Part shown: positions 26,545-36,482 of the stretch, piece by piece
Layout: each line of letters starts with the position of its first letter
Position numbering within the stretch: position 1 is the first letter of the stretch
From: Arthrobacter pullicola
Lineage (GTDB): Bacteria > Actinomycetota > Actinomycetes > Actinomycetales > Micrococcaceae
Assembly: GCF_014836875.1 (NCBI RefSeq)
Contig: NZ_JACSQC010000004.1
Coordinates: 248,001-312,000, forward strand
Direction of reading: 5' to 3'
DNA length: 64,000 nucleotides
Notes under the pieces: generated by a model
Databases searched by the model: none
Told to the model about the DNA's origin: nothing
The model's input: the letters and a program-made list of their open reading frames with translations, nothing else
Program-made: the position numbers and the translations under genes

Positions 26545-26582
26545 AACACCCCCGGGCGGTTTACCGCCCGGGGGTGTTTTAG
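26541..26582. terminator. Bidirectional terminator that includes the YgjP-type stop codon
   Basis: The 20-nt arms (26541-26560 and 26563-26582) pair perfectly around TT; in practice the tip opens to a small loop. The left arm contains the TAA stop at 26542-26544. One side ends in TTTT after a GC-rich stem, and on the minus strand the same holds, so it ends both convergent genes. Confidence 0.9.
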
Positions 26583-26589
26583 CAGCGCG

Positions 26590-28089
26590 TTAGGACGCGT
26601 TGCCGTCCTTGCCGCTGTCAGGATTCTCCGCATCGGATCCGTCCTCCGGGTTTCCGTCCGGCTGCGGGTCACCGGAGGCTTCCGGCCCGGCGTGCGGCTG
26701 GGCTTCGCCGGAGGTTTCCGACTCAGCTTCGGCCGGGGCCTGGGAATCGTCCTCCTGCGTGTCGAACCCTCCCTCGAGCAGCCGCCGCAGGGCTGCATCG
26801 ACGTCGGAATCCGAGGCGTCGAGGAGCTCGCGGCGCTTGCTGAAGCCCAGCGGGTCATCAAGATCCTTGGAGGTGGGCATCAGGTCGGGGTGTTCCCAGA
26901 TGGCATCGCGTCCTTCGATCCCGCGTTCCTCGCGCAGCTGCGCCCACAGAACGGCGGCATCGCGCAGGCGGCGGGGCCGCAGTTCCAATCCCACCAGCGA
27001 AGCGAAGGTATGCTCCGCGGGGCCGCCGCTGGCCCGCCGCCGCCGGATCATCTCGCGGAGCGCCGCGGCGGAGGGAAGATTGGACGTAGCGGCAGCGGTG
27101 ACCTCGTCCACCCATCCCTCGACCAGGGCCAGTGCGGTCTCCAGGCGCTCAAGCGCCGCGTCCTGCGCAGGTGTCCGCTCGGGCTGGAAGACGCCGCCGG
27201 CAAGGGCTTCCTGGAGGGACTCAGGATTACTCGGGTCGATGTCCCGGGCCACGTCCTCGATCTTGGAAATATCAATGTGGATGCCCCGGGCATAGCTTTC
27301 GATGCTGCCGAAGAGATGCCCCGCCAGCCAGGGTGCGTGGGCGAAAAGCCGAGCGTGCGCTGCTTCGCGCACAGCCAGGTAGAGCCGGATTTCAGCTTCG
27401 GGAATGTCCAGGCCTTCGCCAAAGGAGGCCACGTTGGCCGGCAGCAGTGCCATGGTTCCCGCGGCCAGCGGAAGGCCCACATCAGTGGAGCTGACAACTT
27501 CCTTCGACAGGGCGCCGACAGCCTGGCCGAGCTGGATCCCGAACATTGCGCCGCCCATATTCGCCAGCATGGAGGAGGCTCCGCCCATCATGGACTTCAT
27601 TTCCTCGGGCATCTGCGTGGAAATGGCGTTGGTCAGCGCTTCAGAAATGCTGACCGCAACGGGCTCGGTGAGGCGCCGCCAGGAATCCATCGTCGCTTCA
27701 ACCCACTCAGCGCGGGACCACGCCTTGCCGATGGCCGCTGTGGAGGGAAAATCTGTCACCGGGTCCAGCCACATCTGTGCCACGTGCAGGGCCTCACCAA
27801 CGTCGCGCGCCTGTTGGGCGCTGACAGAGGGATCGGTACCCGTGGCGGCCACACGGCGTGCGTTGTCCTTGGCGAGCTGCCAGTTGACCGGCCCGTCGGA
27901 CGGGGTGCTGAACATGGCCTGGACCTGCTGGAAGATCATGGCCATGGCATTTGGGTCCGAAGGCAGTCCGGCGGCTTTGGCCAGTTCCTGGGGATCTATG
28001 CCTCCGGCCTGCCCGCCGAAGAGACGCGCGAGCATTTCGGACAACGGGTCCTGGGGCGTATCCCCGTGGTCGGAGGGGTTTGAGCTCAT
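26590..28089 (-). CDS. TIGR03624-type putative zinc-dependent hydrolase/metalloprotease
   Basis: The 499-residue protein fits the actinobacterial family annotated as zinc-dependent metalloprotease (DUF2342). Seen: LPLAAGTMALLPANVASFGEGLDIP, then REAAHARLFAHAPWLAGHLF with candidate metal ligands, and IDPSNPESLQEALAGGVFQPE. The C-terminal 80 residues are an acidic Glu/Asp/Pro/Gly-rich tail. No canonical HEXXH is present, so peptidase activity is not certain. ATG 28089 is chosen; a GTG 9 nt upstream (28098) is equally open. It is head-to-head with the PDZ-Lon gene, a conserved pairing. Confidence 0.82.
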   Translation of the reverse strand: MSSNPSDHGDTPQDPLSEMLARLFGGQAGGIDPQELAKAAGLPSDPNAMAMIFQQVQAMFSTPSDGPVNWQLAKDNARRVAATGTDPSVSAQQARDVGEALHVAQMWLDPVTDFPSTAAIGKAWSRAEWVEATMDSWRRLTEPVAVSISEALTNAISTQMPEEMKSMMGGASSMLANMGGAMFGIQLGQAVGALSKEVVSSTDVGLPLAAGTMALLPANVASFGEGLDIPEAEIRLYLAVREAAHARLFAHAPWLAGHLFGSIESYARGIHIDISKIEDVARDIDPSNPESLQEALAGGVFQPERTPAQDAALERLETALALVEGWVDEVTAAATSNLPSAAALREMIRRRRASGGPAEHTFASLVGLELRPRRLRDAAVLWAQLREERGIEGRDAIWEHPDLMPTSKDLDDPLGFSKRRELLDASDSDVDAALRRLLEGGFDTQEDDSQAPAEAESETSGEAQPHAGPEASGDPQPDGNPEDGSDAENPDSGKDGNAS

Positions 28090-28351
28090 GGGTACCACCG
28101 GTCCTGTGGAAGTTCTGATGCCTGGACAGCCGGGGGATCACCGGCGGCCTGGGTTTCCACGTTACCGGCAGGCGCCGGGGCCTGTCCTGCATTCCGTGAT
28201 TCGTTCGCTGTTGGCAAAGGAGCACGTGGGACAATAGCCCGGAGTGCATGCAGCCCGGATCAAACCCGAACAGCAAGCACTGGGCCCCGCTCATGACGAA
28301 AACAGCAGCAGCTGCGCCGCGAAGACCACCGGTGCAGGAAAGGAAAGCCGA

Positions 28352-29506
28352 TTGCGCTCCCCGAATGAAGACTTTCCTCCTACTGCCGGCGGTGCGGATG
28401 TGCCATCGGCGGAGAGCGGCCCGGATGCTGGACGCCGCCCGTCCCGCGGACAGCGTTCCCCCCGCCGCTTGGCTTTGGTTGTTGCCGGCGGAACAGCGGT
28501 TCTCCTCGGCGCGGCCGGGCTGCTGCTGCCCGCTCCGTACGTCGTGGAATCGCCCGGCCCCACCTTCAACACCATCGGCGAAATCCCGTCAGGTCCACTG
28601 ATCAGCATCGAAGGCCGGGAAACCTATCCGACGGCCGGCGAGCTGGACCTGACCACCGTCTACGTCTCCGGCGGTCCGAACGGGGCGGTCAGCATGGCGG
28701 AGGTGCTGGCTGCCTGGATCAGCCCGGCCGACGCCGTCCTTCCCGTTGATTTTGTCTATCCGCCGGGAACCACCAGCGGCGAGGTGAAAGAGGAGAACGC
28801 GGCGGCGATGACGTCCTCGCAGGAATCTGCCGTAGCTGCGGCGTTGGCACAGCTGGAGATTCCCTTCACGGAGGAGCTGGCTGTTGCCGGCACCATGGAA
28901 GGTGCGCCGGCTGACGGACAGCTGGAAACCGGGGATGTCCTGCTGCGGGTGGACGGCAAACCCGTCGAGGGCATGGACTCGCTGCGCGAAGCACTGAACG
29001 AGTCAGAGGGCAATCCTGCCGACATCACCGTCCGCCGGGACGGGGAGGAACAGACCCTGACCATCACCCCCGAGCTTTCGGACTCGGGTGCCTACCAGAT
29101 GGGCGCCTACCTCAGTATCGACTTCACTTTCCCCTTCGAGGTCAGCATCGCACTGGAGAACGTGGGCGGGGCCTCTGCCGGAACGATGTTCGCCCTGGGG
29201 ATCATTGACAAGCTCACCCCGGGAGAACTGACAGAGGGCCGGCACTTTGCCGGCACCGGCACGATCGATGCAGCCGGGAACGTCGGACCTATCGGCGGAA
29301 TAGAACAGAAGATGGTGGGAGCGAAGAGCTCCGGAGCTGAATTCTTCCTGGCGCCGGAGGCCAACTGTGCGGAAGTAGCCGGGAATATCCCCGAGGATCT
29401 GGTCGTGGTCAGCGTTGCCACCCTGGGCGACGCGCTCGCAGCCGTCGAGTCCCTTGCCTCCGGCGGCAGCGCCGAGGCCCTGGGCAGCTGCACGGACGGA
29501 GCCTAG
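28352..29506 (+). CDS. Membrane-anchored PDZ-Lon (S16, YlbL-type) protease
   Basis: The 384-residue form has one N-terminal transmembrane segment (LALVVAGGTAVLLGAAGLLLP), an outside PDZ domain (about 155-235, GQLETGDVLLRVDGKPVEG) and a Lon-type proteolytic domain with the Ser-Lys dyad S275 (GGASAGTMF) and K320 (GGIEQK). It lacks the AAA motor of Lon. TTG 28352 is preferred because AGGAAAGGAAAG lies just upstream. The alternative GTG 28244 would add 36 residues without a known motif. It is divergent from the TIGR03624 gene and precedes UPF0182. Confidence 0.85.
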   Translation: MRSPNEDFPPTAGGADVPSAESGPDAGRRPSRGQRSPRRLALVVAGGTAVLLGAAGLLLPAPYVVESPGPTFNTIGEIPSGPLISIEGRETYPTAGELDLTTVYVSGGPNGAVSMAEVLAAWISPADAVLPVDFVYPPGTTSGEVKEENAAAMTSSQESAVAAALAQLEIPFTEELAVAGTMEGAPADGQLETGDVLLRVDGKPVEGMDSLREALNESEGNPADITVRRDGEEQTLTITPELSDSGAYQMGAYLSIDFTFPFEVSIALENVGGASAGTMFALGIIDKLTPGELTEGRHFAGTGTIDAAGNVGPIGGIEQKMVGAKSSGAEFFLAPEANCAEVAGNIPEDLVVVSVATLGDALAAVESLASGGSAEALGSCTDGA

Positions 29507-29733
29507 GAACGTTCGGAGCGGGCGCGAATTACGATCCTAATAAGGTTCGCCTCCGGGGCCGGTATAAGTGGCCGTTCGACGGCGAAACAAGGCAGAATAG
29601 GGAACCACGGCAAGAAACGCGCAGCCGTCGGACAGAGGGGTCACGGTTGCTTCGATTCGGAGGCAGCGGAATATCTCCACACGCCGAGCTGCCGCACGTG
29701 CCGTGAGCCGACGCCCCGAACGATGAGGAAACT

Positions 29734-32709
29734 GTGACTTCCGGACCAAATGGCCCATTCTCCCAACCCGGCTCCACCGCCACCAAACGGCGGCGCAGTC
29801 CGCTGATAGCGACCCTCATTGTGGTTGCTGTACTGGTGATCGGGTTCGTGTACTTCTCCCAGGTCTACGCTGACGTGCTCTGGTACAACCAGCTCGGTTT
29901 CCTCGAAGTGTTCGTCAAGGAAAACCTCACCCGTATCGGATTGTTCGCTGCCGCGTTCCTGATTATGGGCGTCTGCGTTTTCTTCAGCATCCGAGCTGCG
30001 TACTCTTCCCGGCCGATCTACGCCCCGGACAGCTCCATGCAGGACAATCTGAACCGGTACCAGGCGCAGCTAGAGCCGGTCCGGAAGCTGCTGATGATCG
30101 GCATCCCGGTGGTGGTTGGCGGGTTCGCCGGCACTGCAGCGATGTCGATGTGGGAGCAGACCCTGCTCTTCTTCAACCGCCATGACTTCGGGCAGACTGA
30201 CCCGGAGTTCAACATGGACTACAGCTTCTACCTCAACACGCTGCCGTTCGTTGGCTTCATCGTCGGGTTCCTGATTTCCGTGGTTGTCATCAGCGGCATC
30301 GCGGGCCTGCTCACGCACTATCTTTACGGCGGTATCCGGCTTGAGGAAAAGGGCATCTTCGTCAGCCGGCCGGCACGGATCCACATTGCCGTCATCGCCG
30401 CTTCCTTCCTGCTGCTGCAGGCAGTGAACTTCTGGCTGGACCGTTACAACACCCTCCAGAGCACCTCCGGTGCCTGGACCGGTGCCCTGTACACCGACGT
30501 GCATGCCGTCATCCCGACGAAGGCCATCCTGGCCGTGGCCTCCGTCATTGTTGCCCTGCTGTTCATCGTCTCGGCCATCATCGGCCGCTGGCGCCTGCCC
30601 ATCATCGGTACCGCCATGCTGGTCATCACTGCGATCGTCGCTGGGGGCGTCTACCCCTGGATTGTCCAGCGCTACCAGGTCATTCCGTCCGAGCAGACGC
30701 TCGAGCGCGAGTACATCCAGCGCAACATCGACCTGACCCGCGAAGCCTACGGGCTCGCTGATACTGAGGTCATCCCGTACGACGCCACTGTCGACGCGAA
30801 CGCCGGTGCGCTGGCCGCAGACGCCGGAACCACCTCGAACATCCGCCTGCTGGATCCGAACGTCGTCTCTGATGCCTTCGGCCAGCTGCAGCAGTTCCGC
30901 CAGTACTACCAGTTCCCGGAAAACCTCAACGTCGACCGTTATGACGTGGAAGGCGATGTCCAGGACACCGTGATCGCGGTGCGCGAACTGAACATCGACG
31001 GTGTGCCGGCCGGCTGGGTGAACGAGCATGTCCTCTACACCCACGGTTACGGTGTGGTCGCCGCCCGCGGTTCCACGGTCCAGCCCGACGGCAAGCCGAG
31101 CTTCATGGAGTCAGGCATTCCCTCCAGCGGTGTCCTGGGGGACTACGAACCCCGGGTCTACTTCGGCGAATCCTCCCCGGATTACTCCGTGGTGGGTGCT
31201 CCCGAGGATGCCGATCCGGTGGAGATCGACCGGCCGCAGACCGGAAACTCGTCTGACGATTCACAGACCACCTTCCGCGGCGACGGCGGCCCCAGCGTTG
31301 GCAACATCTTCAACCAGCTGGTCTACGCCATCAAGTTCCAGTCCACGGAACTGCTGCTCTCCGACTTCGTCAACGAAGATTCGCAGATCCTGTACGACCG
31401 GGACCCGCGCGAACGTGTGGAAAAGGTTGCCCCGTACCTGACCGTGGACGGAAATGCCTACCCGGCCGTTGTTGACGGGCGCGTGAAGTGGATCGTGGAT
31501 GGTTACACCACCAGCAGCAACTTCCCGTACTCCACGCAGCAGGAACTTGCCTCGGCGACCACTGACTCGCTGACCGGCGGCGCTTCGGCTGCCCTCCCGG
31601 CGGACCGGGTCAACTACATCCGTAATGCCGTCAAGGCTACGGTGGATGCCTACGACGGGTCTGTCACCCTGTACGCCTGGGATGATGAGGATCCGCTGCT
31701 GCAGGCCTGGCAGGACGTCTTCCCGTCCACGCTCAAGCCGTACAGCGAAATGTCCGCTGACCTCATGGCACACGTGCGGTACCCGGAGGACCAGTTCAAG
31801 GTCCAGCGCGAACTGCTCGGCCGCTACCACGTCACCGACGCCCAGTCCTTCTACCAGAACGACGACGCCTGGTCCGTTCCGTCCGACCCGACCCGGACGA
31901 ACTCCGACGTCAAACAGCCGCCGTACTACCTGTCCCTGCAGATGCCGGGCCAGGAAAAGGCCGCCTTCTCACTGACGACGCCGTTCATTCCGTTCGTCGC
32001 GGCGAACGGGGAGGCGCGGAACGTGCTCTACGGCTTCCTCGCCGCCGACGCCGATGCCGGCACCGGCACTGCGGGGGAGAAGGCCGACAGCTACGGCACG
32101 CTGAGGCTGCTGGAACTGCCGACTGATACCGCCGTGCCCGGCCCCGGCCAGGCGCAAAACCGGTTCAACTCGGACCCGACGGTGTCCAACGCGCTTAACC
32201 TGCTCCGCCAGGGTGCTTCTGAAGTCATCAACGGCAACCTGCTCAGCCTTCCTGTCGGCGGCGGCATGCTCTACGTGCAGCCGGTCTACGTGCAGTCCTC
32301 GGGTGCTTCCTCCTATCCGACCCTGCAGCGTGTGCTGGTGAACTTCGGCGAGAAGGTCGGATTTGCGCCCACGCTCGACGAGGCGCTGAACCAGGTGTTC
32401 GGCGGCGATTCCGGCGCCGTCACCGGTGATCAGGAGAACGTCGGCAACACGCCGGATACCGGAACCGAGGTGCCTGGTGAAACCACGGCCCAGGCAGACC
32501 TGTCGACGGCGCTGGCTGATGCCGGCGCTGCCATCCAGGAAGGCCAGGATGCCCTGGCCAGCGGCGACTTCGCCGCCTACGGTGCAGCCCAGGACAAGCT
32601 GAATGCGGCTATCCAGCGTGCCATCGCAGCGGAGGAAAAGATCGCCGGTGGTGCCGCCGCCGGTGCTGCCCAGGAAGACAGCAGCGGTGGAGAGGGCTCC
32701 GGCGAGTAG
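29734..32709 (+). CDS. UPF0182 family large membrane protein
   Basis: The 991-residue protein has about seven hydrophobic spans within the first 320 residues (first span [21 protein letters not shown]). A long extracytoplasmic region follows with [19 protein letters not shown] and [20 protein letters not shown], marks of UPF0182 (COG1615). The C-terminal 100 residues are Ala/Glu/Gly-rich. GTG 29734 has GAGGA 6 nt upstream. The family is widespread in actinobacteria and cyanobacteria, but its role is unknown. The 227-nt spacer before it holds no gene I can support. Confidence 0.9.
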   Translation: MTSGPNGPFSQPGSTATKRRRSPLIATLIVVAVLVIGFVYFSQVYADVLWYNQLGFLEVFVKENLTRIGLFAAAFLIMGVCVFFSIRAAYSSRPIYAPDSSMQDNLNRYQAQLEPVRKLLMIGIPVVVGGFAGTAAMSMWEQTLLFFNRHDFGQTDPEFNMDYSFYLNTLPFVGFIVGFLISVVVISGIAGLLTHYLYGGIRLEEKGIFVSRPARIHIAVIAASFLLLQAVNFWLDRYNTLQSTSGAWTGALYTDVHAVIPTKAILAVASVIVALLFIVSAIIGRWRLPIIGTAMLVITAIVAGGVYPWIVQRYQVIPSEQTLEREYIQRNIDLTREAYGLADTEVIPYDATVDANAGALAADAGTTSNIRLLDPNVVSDAFGQLQQFRQYYQFPENLNVDRYDVEGDVQDTVIAVRELNIDGVPAGWVNEHVLYTHGYGVVAARGSTVQPDGKPSFMESGIPSSGVLGDYEPRVYFGESSPDYSVVGAPEDADPVEIDRPQTGNSSDDSQTTFRGDGGPSVGNIFNQLVYAIKFQSTELLLSDFVNEDSQILYDRDPRERVEKVAPYLTVDGNAYPAVVDGRVKWIVDGYTTSSNFPYSTQQELASATTDSLTGGASAALPADRVNYIRNAVKATVDAYDGSVTLYAWDDEDPLLQAWQDVFPSTLKPYSEMSADLMAHVRYPEDQFKVQRELLGRYHVTDAQSFYQNDDAWSVPSDPTRTNSDVKQPPYYLSLQMPGQEKAAFSLTTPFIPFVAANGEARNVLYGFLAADADAGTGTAGEKADSYGTLRLLELPTDTAVPGPGQAQNRFNSDPTVSNALNLLRQGASEVINGNLLSLPVGGGMLYVQPVYVQSSGASSYPTLQRVLVNFGEKVGFAPTLDEALNQVFGGDSGAVTGDQENVGNTPDTGTEVPGETTAQADLSTALADAGAAIQEGQDALASGDFAAYGAAQDKLNAAIQRAIAAEEKIAGGAAAGAAQEDSSGGEGSGE

Positions 32710-32714
32710 CTGAT

Positions 32715-32743
32715 TTGCGGCTCAACCCCGCGGCCGGTAGAGT
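32715..32743 (+). promoter_or_regulatory. Probable promoter of tRNA-fMet
   Basis: TTGCGG (32715-32720) and TAGAGT (32738-32743) are separated by 17 nt. The predicted start is about 5 nt before the mature tRNA 5' end. The two boxes begin right after the UPF0182 stop. Confidence 0.5.
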
Positions 32744-32754
32744 AGATACCACGC

Positions 32755-32831
32755 CGCGGGGTGGAGCAGTTCGGTAGCTCGCTGGGCTCATAACCCAGAG
32801 GTCGCAAGTTCAAATCTTGCCCCCGCAACCA
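32755..32831 (+). tRNA. Initiator tRNA-fMet (anticodon CAT)
   Basis: The 77-nt gene folds into a cloverleaf with encoded CCA. Two initiator features are visible. The first base C and position 72 A do not pair, and the anticodon stem carries three consecutive G-C pairs next to the loop (GGG before CTCATAA, CCC after). The T-arm reads GCAAG-TTCAAAT-CTTGC. It is therefore the initiator, not an elongator, tRNA-Met. Confidence 0.96.
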
Positions 32832-32833
32832 AG

Positions 32834-32866
32834 AAAATCCCCGTCCGGGTTCCGGACGGGGATTTT
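32834..32866 (+). terminator. Terminator after tRNA-fMet
   Basis: A perfect 15-bp stem (32834-32848 with 32852-32866) with loop GTT ends in TTTTGTCTTT. It begins 3 nt after the tRNA. Confidence 0.9.
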
Positions 32867-32957
32867 GTCTTTCCGGGCAAGGAACCAGCGTCCAGACAGG
32901 GGCAGGCCGCCGCACCGGATTGCCGGGCAGGGGGAAGCGCAGCGGACCTGCGGCCGT

Positions 32958-32963
32958 TAGAAT
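32958..32963 (+). promoter_or_regulatory. Candidate -10 (TAGAAT) for the DUF6328-type gene
   Basis: TAGAAT is followed by 6 nt (CTCTGC) and ATG 32970, with no ribosome site. This fits a leaderless transcript and suggests that expression signals of the interrupted gene are intact. Confidence 0.5.
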
Positions 32964-32969
32964 CTCTGC

Positions 32970-33533
32970 ATGAATGCCCGCCGCAGCGGCCGGCCGCGCA
33001 GCAGGTCCCGGGACAGCCCGGAGGCAGACCCCGACCGCGGCGAGAGCGCACTGCAGAAACTGGACCGCAATTGGACGGACCTGCTGCAGGAGCTGCGCGT
33101 CCTGTAGACCGGAATCCAGATTCTTACCGGGTTCCTCCTGACGTTGCCCTTCCAGCAGCGCTTCACCACGCTCACGCCCCTCCAGACCGGGCTGTACCTC
33201 GCGCTGGTCGCTTTATCCGTGCTGGTGACGGCGGTGCTGATGTCCACAGTTGTTATGCACCGATCGTTCTTTCAGCGCCGGATCAAGAACGACCTGGTAC
33301 GGAACAGCGACCTGCTCCTGCGCTGGACGCTCATACTGGTTGGCCTGATCCTCATCGGGACCGTGGGCCTGGTTTTCGACATCGTGCTTGGTGGCTGGGC
33401 AGCGGCTGTGTCGGCCGCCGCTGCCGCCTTGGTCCTGGCCGGGTTGTGGCTTGTGCTGCCCCTGACCAGCCGCAGCCGTGCCCTGCGGCGTGGACAACCG
33501 GAAGACCCGCGGGATTCGCCGGCACCGGAGTAG
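32970..33533 (+). pseudogene. DUF6328-type membrane protein interrupted by an in-frame TAG
   Basis: One frame runs from ATG 32970 to TAG 33531-33533 with a single internal stop, TAG at 33105-33107 (codon 46). Before it lies a charged N-terminus ending LDRNWTDLLQELRVL. After it come TGIQILTGFLLTLPFQQRF and three more hydrophobic spans. The family usually continues ELRV-x-QTGVQIL, so the TAG sits where Gln (CAG) is expected: one base change explains it. Both halves keep protein-like sequence in the same frame. A recent nonsense mutation, a sequencing error or read-through are the options. Confidence 0.75.
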
Positions 33534-33547
33534 CCCTTCCACAAAAG

Positions 33548-33584
33548 CAGCAGGCTGGCTCCCACGGGGGGAGCCGGCCTGCTG
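33548..33584. terminator. Bidirectional terminator between the DUF6328-type gene and pspA
   Basis: Arms 33548-33563 and 33569-33584 pair over 16 positions with one T-G wobble, with a 5-nt loop. The repeat lies between the two convergent gene ends. Confidence 0.8.
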
Positions 33585-33601
33585 TCGGGATTCCCGAGCG
33601 G

Positions 33602-34354
33602 TCAGTTCTGTTCGATCGCTGACTGATTGGCTGACTGGTTGGAGGCAGAAGCCTTGAGGGCTGCCAGGCGGGCTTCGACCTCGGTCTGTTCGCCCAGGTC
33701 CTCGAGGGACTCGAACTGGGCGTCCAGGCTGGAAGCAGCGAGCTCGTTGGCGCCGCGGACCTTGGCCTCTTCGCGGCGGATCTTCTCTTCGAACCGGCCG
33801 ACCTCGGAAGTGGGATCCATGACATCGATGCTCTTGATGGCATCGTGCATCTGGTTCTGCGCGGCAGCGTTCCGGGCGCGGGCGATCAGCTCGTTGCGCT
33901 TGGACTGCAGCTGCTGGAGCTTGTCCTTCATCTGGGTCAGGCCGGTCTTGAGCCGCTCGACGATTTCCTCCTGGGAAGCGATCGTCGGCTCGGCACCGCG
34001 GGCCTCGCTTTCAGCAGCCATCTGGCGCTGGATAGCGACCTTTGCGAGGTTGTCGAACTTCTCGGCGTCCACGGCGTTGCCGCCGGCGCGGAACTCGTCC
34101 GCCTTGCGGGACGCTGCGAGGGCCTTGTTGCCCCAGTTGCGGGCGTTCTCCAGATCCTCGTTGTAGTCGTCCTGGAGCATCCGCAGGTTGCCGATGGTCT
34201 GCGCGACGGCGCTTTCGGCCTCGGCAATGTTGTTGCTGTAATCGCGGACCATCTGGTCAAGCATCTTCTGGGGGTCTTCCGCCTGGTCCAGGAGGGCGTT
34301 GATATTGGCCTTGGCCAGTGTGGCGATCCGTCCGAAAATTGACTGCTTTACCAT
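33602..34354 (-). CDS. pspA: PspA/IM30 family membrane-protecting protein
   Basis: The 250-residue protein is almost wholly helical. It starts MVKQSIFGRIATLAKANINALLDQAEDPQKML, the amphipathic membrane-binding helix of PspA/Vipp1, followed by long coiled coils (about 25-215). It should bind stressed inner membrane and form rod or ring assemblies (ESCRT-III superfamily). The start is ATG 34354, with AAAGGC 6-7 nt upstream; an in-frame TTG at 34369 is rejected. It follows the TPM-domain gene in the same direction after 88 nt. Confidence 0.9.
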   Translation of the reverse strand: MVKQSIFGRIATLAKANINALLDQAEDPQKMLDQMVRDYSNNIAEAESAVAQTIGNLRMLQDDYNEDLENARNWGNKALAASRKADEFRAGGNAVDAEKFDNLAKVAIQRQMAAESEARGAEPTIASQEEIVERLKTGLTQMKDKLQQLQSKRNELIARARNAAAQNQMHDAIKSIDVMDPTSEVGRFEEKIRREEAKVRGANELAASSLDAQFESLEDLGEQTEVEARLAALKASASNQSANQSAIEQN

Positions 34355-34442
34355 CTGTCTGCCTTTCAAAGTGCTGGGGTTGTGAGTGGTTGTGCTGTTT
34401 CCAGCCTGTCAAAAACGTTGGCCGTACCCTAGAACTACCGCC

Positions 34443-36482
34443 CTAGAAGTTGCCGCCCGAAGAACCGAAGCCGCCTCCACCGCCGCCGAAGCCGCCGCCG
34501 CCGCCGAAGCCGCCGAATCCGCCGCCGCCCCAGCCGCCGCCTCCGCCGTGGGAGCCTCCGCGCAGGATCGAGTCGATGAGGATGCCGCCCAGGATGGCTC
34601 CGCCAAGCCCGCTGCCACCGCCGCGGCCGCCGTACATTCCGCCGCCGCCTCCGCCCCAGCCGCCCATTCCGCCGAACCCATCCACGTCCTGCCGGGCCAT
34701 TTCGGAGGCCTGCGCGGCCAGCGCATTGGCCTGCTGGGCGTAGGCGAGGGCGCTGACCGGGTCAGAGGACTGTACGGCGATGGCCTGCTGCAGGTTGCGT
34801 TCCGCTTCGGCCAGCCGGGTCCTGGCCTCACTGCCGACTCCGCCGCGGCGGGCCCGGATGTAGTCGGAGGTCCCGGCGATCTGGGCCTGGGCTGACATGA
34901 TCGTGTGCTGCAGGGCGTCGCGGGCCCGGCGTTCCTGTTCCTGCCGGTCGCGCAGGCCCTCCAGCGCAGCATCAAGCTGGGCATTGGAGGACTCAAGCCG
35001 GCCGAGCAGGTCCACCGGGTCGTACTTGCCGCGCCTGGCGCTTTCAACGGCGTCCAGGGCCTGTTCGACGCCGGCAATCGGGCCGGCCAGCGCGCTCTGG
35101 GCGCCGCTCTGGGCAAAGGCCCGTGCCTGGGCCAGGTCCTGCCGGGCGTCGGCTACGGCACGGTCAAGTTCGGAGGCCGCGGTATCAAGCCCCGCCCCGG
35201 TCCGGTCAATCGCATCTATGAGGACGTTCGCCTGATGGAGGCTTTCCTCCGCAGCCCGCACGGCGAGCACTGCTGCGGAGGTATCTCCGGTGCGCAGCTT
35301 CTCCTCCGCGGTCCCGGCAGCGTTGTCCACGAAGGCCAGCCGTTCGGCCGCCTGTTCAATGTTGTCCCGCACCTGGACCAGGGCCGATTCGCTGTACCGG
35401 GTTGTGAGGCCGTCGAGAGCCGCCTGCGCCGAATCCAGGCGGGCTGCGGCTGCCCGTGCGGAATCCTGCGCCGAAGCGAGGGCGCTCGGGGCGTTCTTTT
35501 CAAGTTCGCGCAGCGCGTCGAAGTCTTCCTTGTGCGCCTGGAGTGACTCGTTGACGGCTTCGCAGCGGCGGATGATGTCCTTGAGCCAGGTGCGCTGCTG
35601 CTCCTCGGTATCGGGGATTTCATCGTCGAGCTGCTGCTGCATCTTGAAGGATTCACCCATGTGCGCACGGGCTACGGCGAGGTCGTCTGTGAAAGTTGAC
35701 ACCGCGTCGTCCCCGTACTGGGCCGCAGCGAAGGCAAGTTCCTGCTCGCTGGACTTGATGGCGTCGTCCGCCGCGATCAGCAGGCTCCCGGCCCGCTTCC
35801 GCAGCTCTTCCACGCTCATGGCGTCCAGCGGGTCCTTCGGGGCAGCGTCCTGTACCGTGATGGCGCCGCGCTTCCGTGAGCGGCTGCGGACCAGGCCGAA
35901 GACTGCGAAAGCTCCGACGAGTACAACACCGGCAACAATGAAAGCGGGCAGCAGGCTGCCGCCGCCGGAGGAGATTTCACCGCTGCCGCCTCCCGCAATG
36001 TCTTCCAGGGACTTGGCTGCGTTGACAGCGGAAGCAGCCCATTGCTCGGAGCTGATGTCCTGCACCCCCAGCAGCGGTTCCGTCGCCGCCTCAAGCATGG
36101 CGTTGCGTTTGTCCTGCGTAAGCACCGACTGGTCTCCGGTGGAGACCTCCAGCTTGCGTTCGACGGTTGCGATGCTCAGCAGGGCTTCTTTGGACCCCAT
36201 GCCTTTTTCGGTCACGACGTCCTCAGCCCAGGCACTGGCATTCGAGGGGTCAGTGAAGCTGTCCACATACACGACGTACAGGGTGTAGCCGCTGCTGCGC
36301 TGGACGTCGGTGATCGCCTGCTGGACCTCGCCGGTGCTCCCGCCCAGCGAATCGTTGGTATCCACCAGGTACTGGCCGGGGGGAATGCTCACGGGAGGGT
36401 CCGCATGGGCCACTGACGGAGAGAACACCGCCAGCGCACTCAGAGCCAGCACGGCCGCAAACCGCTTCGTCCTCAACCGCAT
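34443..36482 (-). CDS. TPM-domain membrane protein with coiled coil and Gly-rich tail
   Basis: The 679-residue protein has a signal peptide (1-27, ending VAHA) and an extracytoplasmic TPM domain (about 30-160). One membrane span follows (about 177-199) and then long Ala/Glu/Arg-rich coiled coils in the cytoplasm (about 215-600). The last 70 residues are Gly-rich (GGGGGMYGGRGGG). TPM proteins of the YgcG type often accompany PspA-like genes. The start is ATG 36482 because the signal peptide begins there, with AAGGGA upstream. A role in membrane stress together with PspA is inferred from adjacency. Confidence 0.85.
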   Translation of the reverse strand: MRLRTKRFAAVLALSALAVFSPSVAHADPPVSIPPGQYLVDTNDSLGGSTGEVQQAITDVQRSSGYTLYVVYVDSFTDPSNASAWAEDVVTEKGMGSKEALLSIATVERKLEVSTGDQSVLTQDKRNAMLEAATEPLLGVQDISSEQWAASAVNAAKSLEDIAGGGSGEISSGGGSLLPAFIVAGVVLVGAFAVFGLVRSRSRKRGAITVQDAAPKDPLDAMSVEELRKRAGSLLIAADDAIKSSEQELAFAAAQYGDDAVSTFTDDLAVARAHMGESFKMQQQLDDEIPDTEEQQRTWLKDIIRRCEAVNESLQAHKEDFDALRELEKNAPSALASAQDSARAAAARLDSAQAALDGLTTRYSESALVQVRDNIEQAAERLAFVDNAAGTAEEKLRTGDTSAAVLAVRAAEESLHQANVLIDAIDRTGAGLDTAASELDRAVADARQDLAQARAFAQSGAQSALAGPIAGVEQALDAVESARRGKYDPVDLLGRLESSNAQLDAALEGLRDRQEQERRARDALQHTIMSAQAQIAGTSDYIRARRGGVGSEARTRLAEAERNLQQAIAVQSSDPVSALAYAQQANALAAQASEMARQDVDGFGGMGGWGGGGGGMYGGRGGGSGLGGAILGGILIDSILRGGSHGGGGGWGGGGFGGFGGGGGFGGGGGGFGSSGGNF
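34449..34690. repeat. CCG/GCC-rich triplet repeat encoding a Gly-rich tail
   Basis: The plus strand is a run of CCGCCG and CCGAAGCCG-like triplets, the complement of Gly codons with spaced Phe, Trp and Ser. Such a tract can slip during replication, so tail length may vary between strains. Confidence 0.7.

Noticed and set aside
29545-29570. Possible IdeR/DtxR iron box upstream of UPF0182 (TAAGGTTCGCCT)
   Set aside because: Only one half resembles the consensus and the second half is missing.
33144-33533. Start of the DUF6328-type gene after the TAG
   Set aside because: Family sequence continues upstream of the TAG in the same frame and the promoter lies before 32970, so the downstream start is not the original one.
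34449-34690. CRISPR-like or tandem array at the CCG-rich tract
   Set aside because: The repeats are codon triplets of a Gly-rich protein tail with no spacers.
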